Source: Chamaelirium japonicum | Lineage: Eukaryota; Streptophyta; Magnoliopsida; Liliales; Melanthiaceae | DNA length: 64,000 bases | Assembly (NCBI GenBank): GCA_947650365.1 | Contig: OX393551.1 | Span: 94,338,697 to 94,402,696 of the forward strand | Direction of reading: 5' to 3' | Shown here: one piece after another, positions 26,770-36,929 of the stretch | Numbering within the stretch: position 1 is the stretch's first letter | Layout: each line of letters opens with the position of its first letter | Program-made: the position numbers and the translations under genes | Notes under the pieces: generated by a model | The model's input: the letters and a program-made list of their open reading frames with translations, nothing else | What the model was told of the DNA's origin: nothing | Database searches by the model: none

Positions 26770-26777
26770 TATAAAAG
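26770..26777 (+). promoter_or_regulatory. LTR 1 TATA box
   Basis: TATAAAAG in a GC-rich setting (CCGGCCC upstream), identical in all three LTRs. Transcription would be expected to start about 30 bp downstream, near 26800, defining the U3/R boundary. The start itself is inferred. Confidence 0.75.
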
Positions 26778-27086
26778 CACCTATGGGCACCGGCCCCATG
26801 TGCTACAGAAACCGAACCCCCCCTCCTCTCATCTCTCGAGTTCTCTCCCGTTTCATCTCCCGTTTCCCGCTTGCTACTTCGTCTTCCTCGCGTGGAGTTC
26901 TGAAGAAGGAGAAGGGTCGTTCTTCGGAGGCACTCAGAGATCCGAGAGCGACGTTCCGTGCATCGTGTGAGATCGGGTGAACAAGAAGGCAATATCTCCA
27001 TTCGTACCGTCGACATCTTCGCGAACGATCTTCCGTCTCCATCGACAAAGAAGACAATTCTCTGCGGTTAAAAGATCCGTACGAAA

Positions 27087-27088
27087 GG
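27087..27088 (+). other. Candidate 5' splice site in LTR 1
   Basis: CGAAAG/GTATGTG matches the plant donor consensus. The same G/GTATG sits at the equivalent place in LTR 2 (34951), LTR 3 (42808), the solo LTR (4406-4407, minus strand) and the diverged LTR (52178-52179, minus strand). Pairing with the acceptor before gag at 29066 would remove 1979 nt including the primer-binding site. Confidence 0.5.
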
Positions 27089-27318
27089 TATGTGTAATCT
27101 AACATGTAGATCTAGCGAGCATTATGATTTGCATCCATGCTAGTTAATCATTACGCTAGATTGCCGTTAGGGTTTTTTGATTCTCGTGCATACACATGCA
27201 CACATATGTAGAATAGTTTCTATAAAAATTTAAATCGCGTAACGTGCACCATGAACGGTCTTTCGACCGCCAAATCGCTTCCGCTGCGAGCCTCTGACCC
27301 GGATTAACTTCCAACAAT

Positions 27319-27330
27319 TGGTATCAGAGC
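27319..27330 (+). other. Primer-binding site, copy 1
   Basis: TGGTATCAGAGC, complementary to the 3' end of plant initiator Met-tRNA, two bases after the LTR terminus. This is the standard primer site of plant copia elements. Confidence 0.92.
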
Positions 27331-29066
27331 CGCATTAGTGGTGTACGTTTCACGTTTTTTCATGAAACGAACATGTGTGCGCATGATGAATGCGTGAGAT
27401 CATCGGGGTTCATACGCTTAGATCATGCATATGTATAGATTGTGCTTGTTCTATTAATTATTCTTGCAGGGCGCCGCTATAAAAATCTAGATCTATGCTT
27501 TGTGCTTGCTACCGGGGGTCGGACCCCGAGTTAGCAATTGTATGGATTTGCTTTCTGTGTGTGGATTTATAATTGAGCCGTAGATTGGGCGAGTGATGGG
27601 GGTTAACCATCCTCGGTTTCCCATGGCCTTTTTTCTAGGTGTGTTTTCTTTTCTTTCTAGGAAATTGTGTACGACCGAGCACTTGCTCGTAGCGTACTAG
27701 ACTTTTTCAGTTACAGATCGAGAAGAAAGATGTGCTAAAGAAATCCACCATCGGGAGCGGAAGCGGAACCCTGGAGGATGAAGACGATCCGGCAAAGTGT
27801 TCACGAGCGCGACGAAGAAGCCGGACCGAGGAACCTTGCGAAGAAAGCTAGAGGCCTGTGCTGTGCTAATTAGGTTCAGGGGTCGGACCCTGAACTTAAT
27901 TCAGTTTTAATGGTTGCTTTCTTTAATTAGTTCTTTATGCTTCATATCGAACCCCGATGAGATAATATGATTATCAGTTTTCAGAGGGATGCCTTTCCCC
28001 TCCGGTCCAAGCGACTGTTTGAGGTTAGGATCCCGCTAGATGACGCCTATTATCTATTTGACTTTTAATGTTAGTGGGATCCCATCACATATGGTTATGC
28101 CACCATTAGGAGAGCACCCGACTAGTCGGGTGTGCCTATTTGGCCAGCATCGAAATCAAAGATGAGATGGAGATCCATTGAACATCAATTGTCAAATCTA
28201 TAAGCAAGGCGCCATGACTAGTGGGAGTCCTTTCCAGTGAGTCTGACTCTAGGATTAGCTCCAGAGCATTAGCGTGATAACCAATTTTGCAAAGCATCGA
28301 TATTCTTGGAATATGTAATATGACCCTTGAATGGAGAAATCCACTTGAGGCAGGGACTATGATATTCCGAGAGTGATTAATGCTAGGCGAAGGGCTTGAA
28401 CGCTAGTGGGAGCATGGTGTGACCAGGGTCTATTATTTAGGAGGTCCCTACCTTTGCATTTGCATAAATTCATACTCGCAAAATAACCCTCAGAATAATA
28501 AGGGATGCAAGAGAGGACTTTTATAAGATCCTCTGGCCTCCACGGCCAGTCGTTTTGTGTTTGGGTGGGGATGCATAACTTCACACCCCCTAGGGTGGGA
28601 GCTGTGTGTTTCCATGCCAAATTACTTAATGACCTCCCTGTGGATATGGCGATTACGGGGCCAGGAGAGAAGGGCTTTTCATCCCACCCTAGTGGGGGCC
28701 GCATGAACTCCCGTGTCGTAATTGCTTAGGCTCGTGGGTAAGCATCCTAAGTACACGTGAGGTATTCGTTGCGAAGACAACGGTGATCACGTGGTACTGG
28801 CCGAAAGATAACCATGGTCCATCACAGCCCTTAGTTGGCAGATTTGGATAGGGTCAAGGAAAAAGGCCCGTGTAAGCGGATTGACGTTGTATGATGCCCC
28901 CTAGGGCAGGTACAGTCGATTCTGAGATCTTACATACATGGTTAATTAATCCATGGTAATGACTTCGCTTGAGGGTAGCGTTGACATATGGATTTAATTA
29001 GCTTGTTTTAAAAAACCATAAAATAAGTTTTTTAATGCATACTCATTATTCAATCTTTATTTTCAG
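27331..29066 (+). other. Untranslated leader, copy 1
   Basis: A long leader of about 1.74 kb before gag. Acceptor-like pyrimidine tracts end at 27469 (TTCTTGCAG), 27660 (TTTCTTTCTAG) and 29066 (TATTTTCAG, touching the ATG). Two hairpins share GGGGTCGGACCC: one centred on 27521 (perfect 6-bp arms of GGGGTC-G-GACCCC, extended by partial pairing to 27508-27535), one at 27874-27895 (8-bp stem GTTCAGGG/CCCTGAAC with loop GTCGGA). Short open frames are not conserved with copy 2 (a 68-codon frame there has no ATG and an early stop here). Probably regulatory or packaging RNA. Confidence 0.6.
29057..29066 (+). other. Candidate 3' splice site at gag start, copy 1
   Basis: TTATTTTCAG directly followed by the gag ATG at 29067. 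It would join the LTR exon ending at 27087 to the coding region with no intervening leader. Confidence 0.5.
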
Positions 29067-32000
29067 ATGACTAAGTTAGACCCCCTGTCCGCTATCCTAA
29101 ATGACCATAAACTTACCGGTCCCAACTATGAGGTTTGGAAGCGCAACCTGTACCTGGTCCTAAGGATTGGTAAACATATGTCAGCCCTGAATGACCCTGA
29201 GCCAGATATCCCGGGACCCAATGCCACAGAGGCACAGTTAAAGGCATTCACTGACTGCAAGGAATCTAATGAGATATGTAAATGCTATATTATAGCATCC
29301 TTGCAAATAACTCTGCAGAAGCAAGTCGAGGAGATGCCCGACGCTTCTGACATGATGTTGTATTTGAAGGAGATGTTTGAAGGTCACAATCGCGTTACGC
29401 GATACCTTACCATCAAGAAACTCGTCGGCACTAAGATGTCCAATGGGACGCTGGTTCGGGAACACATGATGAAAATGTTTGGGTTCCAGAACGAACTAGC
29501 TACCATGGACATTGTGCTAGAAGGCGAGGTGATGACAGACATCTTCCTCTCGTCACTGTCTGGAGCCTTTGAAGGCTTTGTCACCAACTTTAATTTGAAC
29601 AAGTTGGCTATGACAAATGCAGAGCTTCTGGGAGCTCTCCAGGCAGCTGAGGATGGCTTCAAGCAGAAGGGCGAAGCACTTCACGTGCAATGCAGATCCT
29701 TCAAGAAGCCTGGTATACCTCAGGGCAAGAAACATAAAAGGAAACCTAAGTCACTGCCTGTGCAGGACTCTGCTGGAGCCTCTGGGTCTGGAGAATCAAA
29801 GAAACCGGGCACGAAGTGCTTCCAGTGTGGCCAGAAGGGTCATTGGAAGAAGGACTGCAAGAAGCCTCAGAATGCTGGTGAAGGTAATCTACAACTCTTA
29901 GTTGTAGAATCATTTCTTTCAAGTAATAGTACTTTTGCTAATTGGATTGTGGATTCTGGATCCACTAACTATGCCTGTAACTCTCTTCAGGGGTTTCGGG
30001 AAAGCAGAAGATTGCTTGATGGAGATGTGACCTTGAGTATGGGAACTGAGGCCGTGGCTGCTGTTGAAGCTATTGGAGATGTTAATCTTAGTTTTTCGAA
30101 TAATAAGACTTTGACTCTTAGAGATGTCTTTTATGTACCGTCCTTGCGACGTAACTTAATTTCTGTTTCTTCTTTAGTTAATGAAGGTTATTCAGTTTAT
30201 TTTGATGCTTCTGGTGTGTCGTTTAAACTGAATAGAACTTTTATAATAAGAGGAATGGTTCAGAATCATCTCTATGTTGTAAGTCCTAAATTTGAAAAAG
30301 ATAACATAATAACTTCAGCATTTAATGTTAATTCATCTAAGTGTAAGAATCCTTCGGAAAATTTAACCCACCTGTGGCACTTACGACTTGGTCATATTGC
30401 CTTAGACAGGATCCATAGAATGGTGAAGGCCGGGCTTCTGGAAACAGATCCTGCGGAGATCCTTCCCACCTGTGAATCCTGCCTGGAAGGCAAGATGACC
30501 AAGAGGTCCTTTAAAGGCAAAGGAGTAAGAGCTACTGAGGTGTTAGAGTTAATCCATTCGGATGTGTGTGAACCCATGAACGTCAAGGCGATAGGAGGCC
30601 ATGAGTATTTCATCACAATTATTGATGATTACTCAATATATGGTTACATTTACCTGATGCATCGGAAGTCGGAATCCTTTGACATGTTCAAAGAGTTCAG
30701 GGCTGAAGTAGAAAAGCAGACAGGTAAATATATAAAAACCCTTTGATCTGATCGAGGAGGTGAATACCTATCTGACGAGTTCCTAGGGTATTTGGTGGAG
30801 CATGGGATAAAATCCCAGTTAACTGCTCCAGGTACCCCACAACAGAATGGAGTTTCCGAGAGAAGGAATCGAACCTTGTTGGACATGGTTCGTAGCATGA
30901 TGAGTTACGCCAGTTTACCAATGACCTTTTGGGGATATGCCCTACAAACAGCAGTTTATATTCTGAATCACGTTCCGTCTAAGTCAGTGCCTCAGACCCC
31001 TAGAGAACTGTGGTCAAAGCGAAAGCCATTGATACAGCATTTCAGAATATGGGGATGCCCTGCACATGTGCGAAGGGATAAGAGGGAAAAGATGGAATCT
31101 AAAACCAGAGTATGCTTATTTGTAGGGTATTCTAAGGAGACCAAAGGTGGTCTATTTTATGATCCTGAGGAAAAGAAGGTGATCGTTTCTACGAATGCCT
31201 ATTTCCTAGAACAGGATTATATTGTGGACCACAAACCTACTAGTAAGGTAGTTCTGGATGAACTGCTGGGTACTAGATCAGATAGCGCATCCGAAAGCAT
31301 AGTGGGAGCTGACATTACAGATAATAATATACCAGATACTGTAGAAGCCGTTAATCCTGTAACACCACCACCACCTCGTCGCAGTGGGAGAAACATCAGA
31401 GCTCCTGACAGATACTATGGAGAAACCTTATTGGTTGATCCAGAGGGTCAGGAGGATGACCCACTGAGCTACGATGAGGCAGTGGGAGCTTCTGACAGCT
31501 CTGACTGGCAAAAGGCTATGGAGGCAGAAATTGCATCAATGTCCCATAACGCTGTCTGGACTCTTGTTACACCATCATCCAATATTAAACCTATTGGGTG
31601 TAAGTGGGTGTATAAAAGGAAGAGAGGATCTGATGGATCTATAGAGACTTATAAAGCTAGAGTAGTTGCCAAGGGTTATACCCAGAGAGAAGGAATCGAC
31701 TTTGACGAAACCTTCTCGCCGGTAGCTATGATAAAGTCTATTCGGATCCTCCTATCCATTGCAGCCCATTATGACTGGGAGATCTGGCAAATGGATGTCA
31801 AGACAGCATTCCTTAACGGGAATTTGGAAGAAGACATTTATATGATGCAGCCACCAGGTTTTGAGTCAGAGGGTCAGGAACATCTAGTTTGCAAGTTGCA
31901 GAAGTCTATTTATGGACTAAAGCAAGCATCTAGAAGTTGGAACATCCGTTTTGATCAGGCAATCCAGTCATATGGATTTACTCAAAACGAGGATGAACCA

Positions 32001-33032
32001 TGTGTATACAAGAGGAGTGATAAGACTACAGTGATATATTTGATACTTTACGTAGACGATATTCTACTCATTGGGAATGATGTAGGAACATTGTCAACGG
32101 TAAAGGTCTGGTTGTCAACACAGTTCGATATGAAAGACCTGGGTGAAGCGAGTTATGTTTTGGGGATCAAGGTAACACGTGATCGCCAGAACAGGATTCT
32201 CTCGCTGTCACAGGCTGCGTATATAGATAAGGTTATGGCTAGATTTGACACGCAAAACTCAAAGAAGGGTTTTGTGCCATTTAGACATGGCATAAAACTG
32301 TCTAAGGATCAATGTCCTAAGACACCTGAAGAGAGAGCAGAAATGCAGAAGATACCTTATGCTTCGGCATTAGGTAGTCTAATGTATGTTATGCATTGTA
32401 CAAGGCCTGATATCTATTTTGCAGTAGGAATGATGGGTCGGTTTCAGTCGAATCCGGGTCCAGATCACTGGACAGCTGTGAAGTGTATACTCAAGTACCT
32501 TCGTAGAACAAGGGACTATGAGTTGGTTTACACTGGATAAGAACTGATGCCGATTGGATATACAGATTCTGACTTTATGTCAGATTTGAAATCCAGGAAG
32601 TCGACATCAGGTTTTGTGTTTATGTTAGGAGGAGCAGCGGTTAGTTGGCAGAGTGTGAAGCAGAAATGCATCGCAGACTCTACCACAGAGGCTGAGTATG
32701 TTGCAGCGTGCGAGGCAGCCAAAGAGGCGGTATGGCTCAAGAAATTCCTTACGGATTTGGGCTGTGTACCAGAGGCCCAGTTACCTATTGTGTTTTACTG
32801 CGACAATAGTGGGGCGGTAGCACAAGCTAAGGAGCCAAGACATCACCAAAATGGGAAGCACATCGAGCGCAAGTTCCACTTGATTCGGCAGTTTCAAAAG
32901 AAAGGGCGAGTAGCGGTGACACAGATTGCATCTAAAGATAATGTTGCTGATCCTTTCACAAAGGCAATACCTACCAAGGCATTCGAGCGACATGTGGACG
33001 CGATGGGAGTCAAAACCGTTTTGCTTCGCTAG
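29067..33032 (+). pseudogene. Ty1-copia gag-pol polyprotein, copy 1 (two nonsense codons)
   Basis: Encodes gag, protease, integrase, reverse transcriptase and RNase H in one frame of 1321 codons, broken by TGA at 30744-30746 (codon 560, just before the second catalytic Asp of integrase) and TAA at 32538-32540 (codon 1158, start of RNase H). The frame stays open between stops. Visible motifs: zinc knuckle [14 protein letters not shown] (residues 251-264), protease DSGS (296), zinc-binding GAG-pre-integrase (from 436), integrase D499, D562 and E598, RT YVDD (995-998), RNase H GYTDSD and YCDN. Copy 2 has CAA-type codons at both stops. No frameshift was seen; the native stop TAG at 33030-33032 is intact. 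Start chosen because ATG follows the acceptor-like CAG and opens the gag homology (TKLDPL...LTGPNYEVWKRNL). It cannot make full-length Pol without readthrough. Confidence 0.93.
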
Positions 33033-33035
33033 ACC

Positions 33036-33045
33036 AAGTGGGAGA
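33036..33045 (+). other. Polypurine tract, copy 1
   Basis: AAGTGGGAGA, one base before LTR 2 (TGTTAGG at 33047). It is the plus-strand primer site of the first internal region, only four bases after the native polyprotein stop. Confidence 0.8.
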
Positions 33046-34632
33046 TTGTTAGGATTGATGTGTTCTAAGCTTGTAAAACTTTATGTTTTGGTCTAATAAA
33101 GATTGATAGTTATTATTATTTGAGATGCATATAGGTGCGTAACACTGTTACGTGTTCTTTTGAGAACAGAGAGCCATGGTTATATGGTAGTCCACTGAGT
33201 TAAAGACTGAGTGGATTGGTCCCAGATAACATAAATAAGTTCGCAGCTATGATCAGGTTGGTCGCCTCATCATGTTAAGCTGTTGGCGATGACAGTTCAT
33301 GGGATGTCTTCACCATGGTCATCACCAGGCACAGTGTCTGTGGCTGAACGGAACTAACACGGTGTACAGATCAGTGAGCAGACACTGGTACACTAAGCCG
33401 TGTTTCTGCTTAGGGTAAAACGGTCCTAAACCCTGAGAAACCACGACTGATGGACTAACCAGTTGCGTGGTGCTTTAACGCACCAATGTGTGAGGGTCCA
33501 TATGCAGTGATGCAAAACCACGGTGTACTGGGTTACCCGGCTGGCGTTGCATTAGCTTGTCACTCCTGCAGGCCATCCACACCCCTGATGGGAGGTGCGT
33601 TCCTTGGTGTGACTTACACTGTACCAAACCCAGGCCTGGTGGTCATCAGTTTGACTGTTGACCGGGTTCGATTACTCGACGGGGTAATCAGAGGTACGAT
33701 GTATAGGTCAACCTGGAAGGAACCAAGTCATATGATCATTCGAGTCTGACGGTAGTCTTCACCGCTCGAAGTGAATCATGGCATCAAGTGGAGGGACAGC
33801 GGGTTTACCACTACTAAGCGGAGAGCAGGGGTATGATGGAGAACATAGTAAGTCTGGGTGAATTGGAGTGCAGCCTGCGTCGTACTCTGGGTGGCTACGC
33901 AGGTTAACTCGAGCTCAGAGGATCGATGGTACACTCGGGTAGTGTGTCGATCGAGCTTGAGTTGGAAGCCATAAACCCCGGTCCCTGATGGTTCCACCTT
34001 ATCAACATTATGTACGGTTCTTGAACCGTCTCCTCGGAACACCATAAGCAGGAGGAAGAAAGAAGTATACGCTCCGTGTGTGCTTGGCACTAGAGCACGG
34101 CAGATGCGTAACTATATACGAGTACTAAGGGTTGAGCCCGGGATTAGTACAGAGTCGTATGTAGTAATCCCTAGCCATAAGTGAACTTCGCTGCATAGGT
34201 GCGATGCACCGGGGGTATGTTGCGAGTTGACTAGTTGACTTTGCTAGAGGCACCCTCCGGTGGCCTCAGTTAATAGTAAGTAACTAGTAGATATCACTTA
34301 AGTAATGGCCGCTAGGTATCGCACGCTAGAAATGGTCAAAATGAGGCGTCGGGGCGTTTTGGTAAAAACCTCACTCTGCCGGACCTCACTGTTGGCCGAT
34401 CCTAGTGGTGGGACACCTCACCAGGGCCGACCCTATGATGTAGGGATAAGAATCCCTCATCTATAGGGCCGGCCATATGGATAGGGATGGGGCGATAAAA
34501 ACGGTTAAGATCGAGCCCTAAAAAGTGGGAAAACGGATAAATACACGGAGAGATAAAAAGGAGATAATGGAGAGATGAGATAAGGGGGTCATTATCCCCT
34601 TGGATCCTTATCCAAGGGGGGGTGGCCGGCCC

Positions 34633-34640
34633 TATAAAAG
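34633..34640 (+). promoter_or_regulatory. LTR 2 TATA box
   Basis: TATAAAAG, same context as LTR 1. This LTR would drive transcription of the copy with the long open frame. Confidence 0.75.
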
Positions 34641-34949
34641 CACCTATGGGCGCCGGCCCCATGTGCTACAGAAACCGAACCCCCCCTCCTCTCATCTCTC
34701 GAGTTCTCTCCCGTTTCATCTCCCGTTTCCCGCTTGCTACTTCGTCTTCCTTGCGTGGAGTTCTGAAGAAGGAGAAGGGTCGTTCTTCGGAGGCACTCAG
34801 AGATCCGAGAGTGACGTTCCGTGCATCGTGTGAGATCGGGTGAACAAGAAGGCAACATCTCCATTCGTACCGTTGGCATCTTCGCGAACGATCTTCCGTC
34901 TCCATCGACAAAGAAGACAATTCTCCGCGGTTAAAAGATCCGTACGAAA

Positions 34950-34951
34950 GG
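34950..34951 (+). other. Candidate 5' splice site in LTR 2
   Basis: CGAAAG/GTATGTG, the equivalent of 27087/27088. With the acceptor ending at 36929 it defines a 1979-nt candidate intron, the same length as in copy 1. Confidence 0.5.
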
Positions 34952-35181
34952 TATGTGTAATCTAACATGTAGATCTAGCGAGCATTATGATTTGCATCCA
35001 TGCTAGTTAATCATTACGCTAGATTGCCGTTAGGGTTTTTCGATTCTCGTGCATACACATGCACACATATGTAGAATAGTTTCTATGAAAATTTAAATCG
35101 CGTAACATGCACCATGAACGGTCTTTCGACCGCCAAATCGCTTCCGCTGCGAGCCTCTGACCCGGATTAACTTCCAACAAT

Positions 35182-35193
35182 TGGTATCAGAGC
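35182..35193 (+). other. Primer-binding site, copy 2
   Basis: TGGTATCAGAGC two bases after the LTR 2 terminus, complementary to initiator Met-tRNA. Confidence 0.92.
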
Positions 35194-36929
35194 CGCATTA
35201 GTGGTGTACGTTTCACGTTTTTTCATGAAACGAACATGTGTGCGCATGATGAATGCGTGAGATCATCGGGGTTCATACACTTAGATCATGCATATGTATA
35301 GATTGTGCTTGTTATATTAATCATTCTTGCAGGGCGCCGCTATAAAAATCTAGATCTATGCTTTGTGCTTGCTACCGGGGGTCGGACCCCGAGTTAGCAA
35401 TTGTATGGATTTGCTTTCTGTGTGTGGATTTGTAATTGAGCCATAGATTGGGCGAGTGATGGGGGTTGACCATCCTCGGTTTCCCATGGCCTTTTTTCTA
35501 GGTGTGTTTTCTTTTCTTTCTAGGAAATTATGTACGACCGAGCACTTGCTCGTAGCGTACTAGACTTTTTCGGTTACAGATCGAGAAGAAAGATGTGCCA
35601 AAGAAATCCACCATCGGGAGCGGAAGCGGAACCCTGGAGGATGAAGACGATCCGGCAAAGTGTTCGCGAGCGCGACGAAGAAGCCGGACCGAGGAACCTT
35701 GTGAAGAAAGCTAGAGGCCTGTGCTGTGCTAATTAGGTTCAGGGGTCGGACCCTGAACTTAATTCAGTTTTAATGGTTGCTTTCTTTAATTAGTTCTTTA
35801 TGCTTCATATCGAACCCCGATGAGATAATATGATTATCAGTTTTCAGAGGGATGCCTTTCCCCTCCGGTCCAAGCGACTGTTTGAGGTTAGGATCCCGCT
35901 AGATGACGCCTATTATCTATTTGACTTTTAATATTAGTGGGATCCCATCACATATGGTTATGGCACCATTAGGAGAGCACCCGACTAGTCGGGTGTGCCT
36001 ATTTGGCCAGCATCGAAATCAAAGATGAGATGGAGATCCATTGAACATCAATTGTCAAATCTATAAGCAAGGCGCCATGACTAGTGGGAGTCCTTTCCAG
36101 TGAGTCTGACTCTAGGATTAGCTCCAGAGCATTAGCGTGATAACCAATTTTGCAAAGCATCGATATTCTTGGAATATGTAATGTGACCCTTGAATGGAGA
36201 AATCCACTTGAGGCAGGGACTATGATATTCCGAGAGTGATTAATGCTAGGCGAAGGGCTTGAACGCTAGTGGGAGCATGGTGTGACCAGGGTCTAGTATT
36301 TAGGAGGTCGCTACCTTTGCATTTGCATAAATTCATACTCGCAAAATAACCCTCAGAATAATAAGGGATGCAAGAGAGGACTTTTATAAGATCCTCTGGC
36401 CTCCACGGCCAGTCGTTTTGTGTTTGGGTGGGGATGCATAACTTCACACCCCCTAGGGTGGGAGCTGTGTGTTTCCATGCCAAATTACTTAATGACCTCC
36501 CTGTGGATATGGCGATTACGGGGCCAGGAGAGAAGGGCTTTTCATCCCACCCTAGTGGAGGCCGCATGAACTCCCGTGTCGTAATTGCTTAGGCTCATGG
36601 GTAAGCATCCTAAGTACACGTGAGGTATTCGTTGCGAAAACAACGGTGATCACGTGGTACTGGCCGAAAGATAACCATGGTCCATCACAGCCCTTAGTTG
36701 ACAGATTTGGATAGGGTCAAGGAAAAAGGCCCGTGTAAGCGGATTGACGCTGTATGATGCCCCCTAGGGCAGATACAGTCGATTCCGAGATCTTACATAC
36801 ATGGTTAATTAATCCATGGTAATGACTTCGCTTGAGGGTAGCGTTGACATATGGATTTAATTAGCTTGTTTTAAAAAACCATAAAATAAGTTTTTTAATG
36901 CATACTCATTATTCAATCTTTATTTTCAG
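35194..36929 (+). other. Untranslated leader, copy 2
   Basis: Same length and layout as the copy 1 leader, with a few substitutions. The GGGGTCGGACCCC hairpin is at 35378-35390 and the second hairpin near 35737-35758. A 68-codon open frame (35530-35736) exists only in this copy. The leader ends TATTTTCAG against the gag ATG. Confidence 0.6.

Larger units (their letters stand above)
25185..27316 (+). repeat. Copia LTR 1 (outer 5' LTR)
   Basis: 2132 bp, TGTTAGG...CCAACA. U3 runs to a TATAAAAG box at 26770, followed by a pyrimidine-rich leader (CCTCCTCTCATCTCTCG) and a donor-like AAAG/GTATGT at 27087/27088. By eye it differs from LTR 2 and LTR 3 at only scattered positions (for example CATTGTTACG here, CACTGTTACG in both others), so the copies are young. 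Open frames in the LTR, such as the 104-codon antisense frame 25914-26228, have no recognised function. Confidence 0.93.
33047..35179 (+). repeat. Copia LTR 2 (shared middle LTR)
   Basis: 2133 bp, TGTTAGG...CCAACA. Preceded by a polypurine tract and followed by a primer site, so it is both 3' LTR of copy 1 and 5' LTR of copy 2. No target duplication lies at either edge, ruling out an independent insertion here. Confidence 0.93.

Noticed and set aside
28357-28704. 115-codon antisense frame in the copia leader (also 36220-36567)
   Set aside because: Present in both copies only because the leaders are near-identical; no domain, and it lies in the likely intron.
33047-35179. The middle LTR as evidence of two independent nested insertions
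   Set aside because: Both sides are internal element sequence (polypurine tract and primer site) with no target duplication, so unequal crossing-over is simpler.
35530-35736. 68-codon leader frame in copy 2 of the composite copia
   Set aside because: Copy 1 has GTG instead of ATG and an early stop at the equivalent position, so it is not a conserved extra gene.
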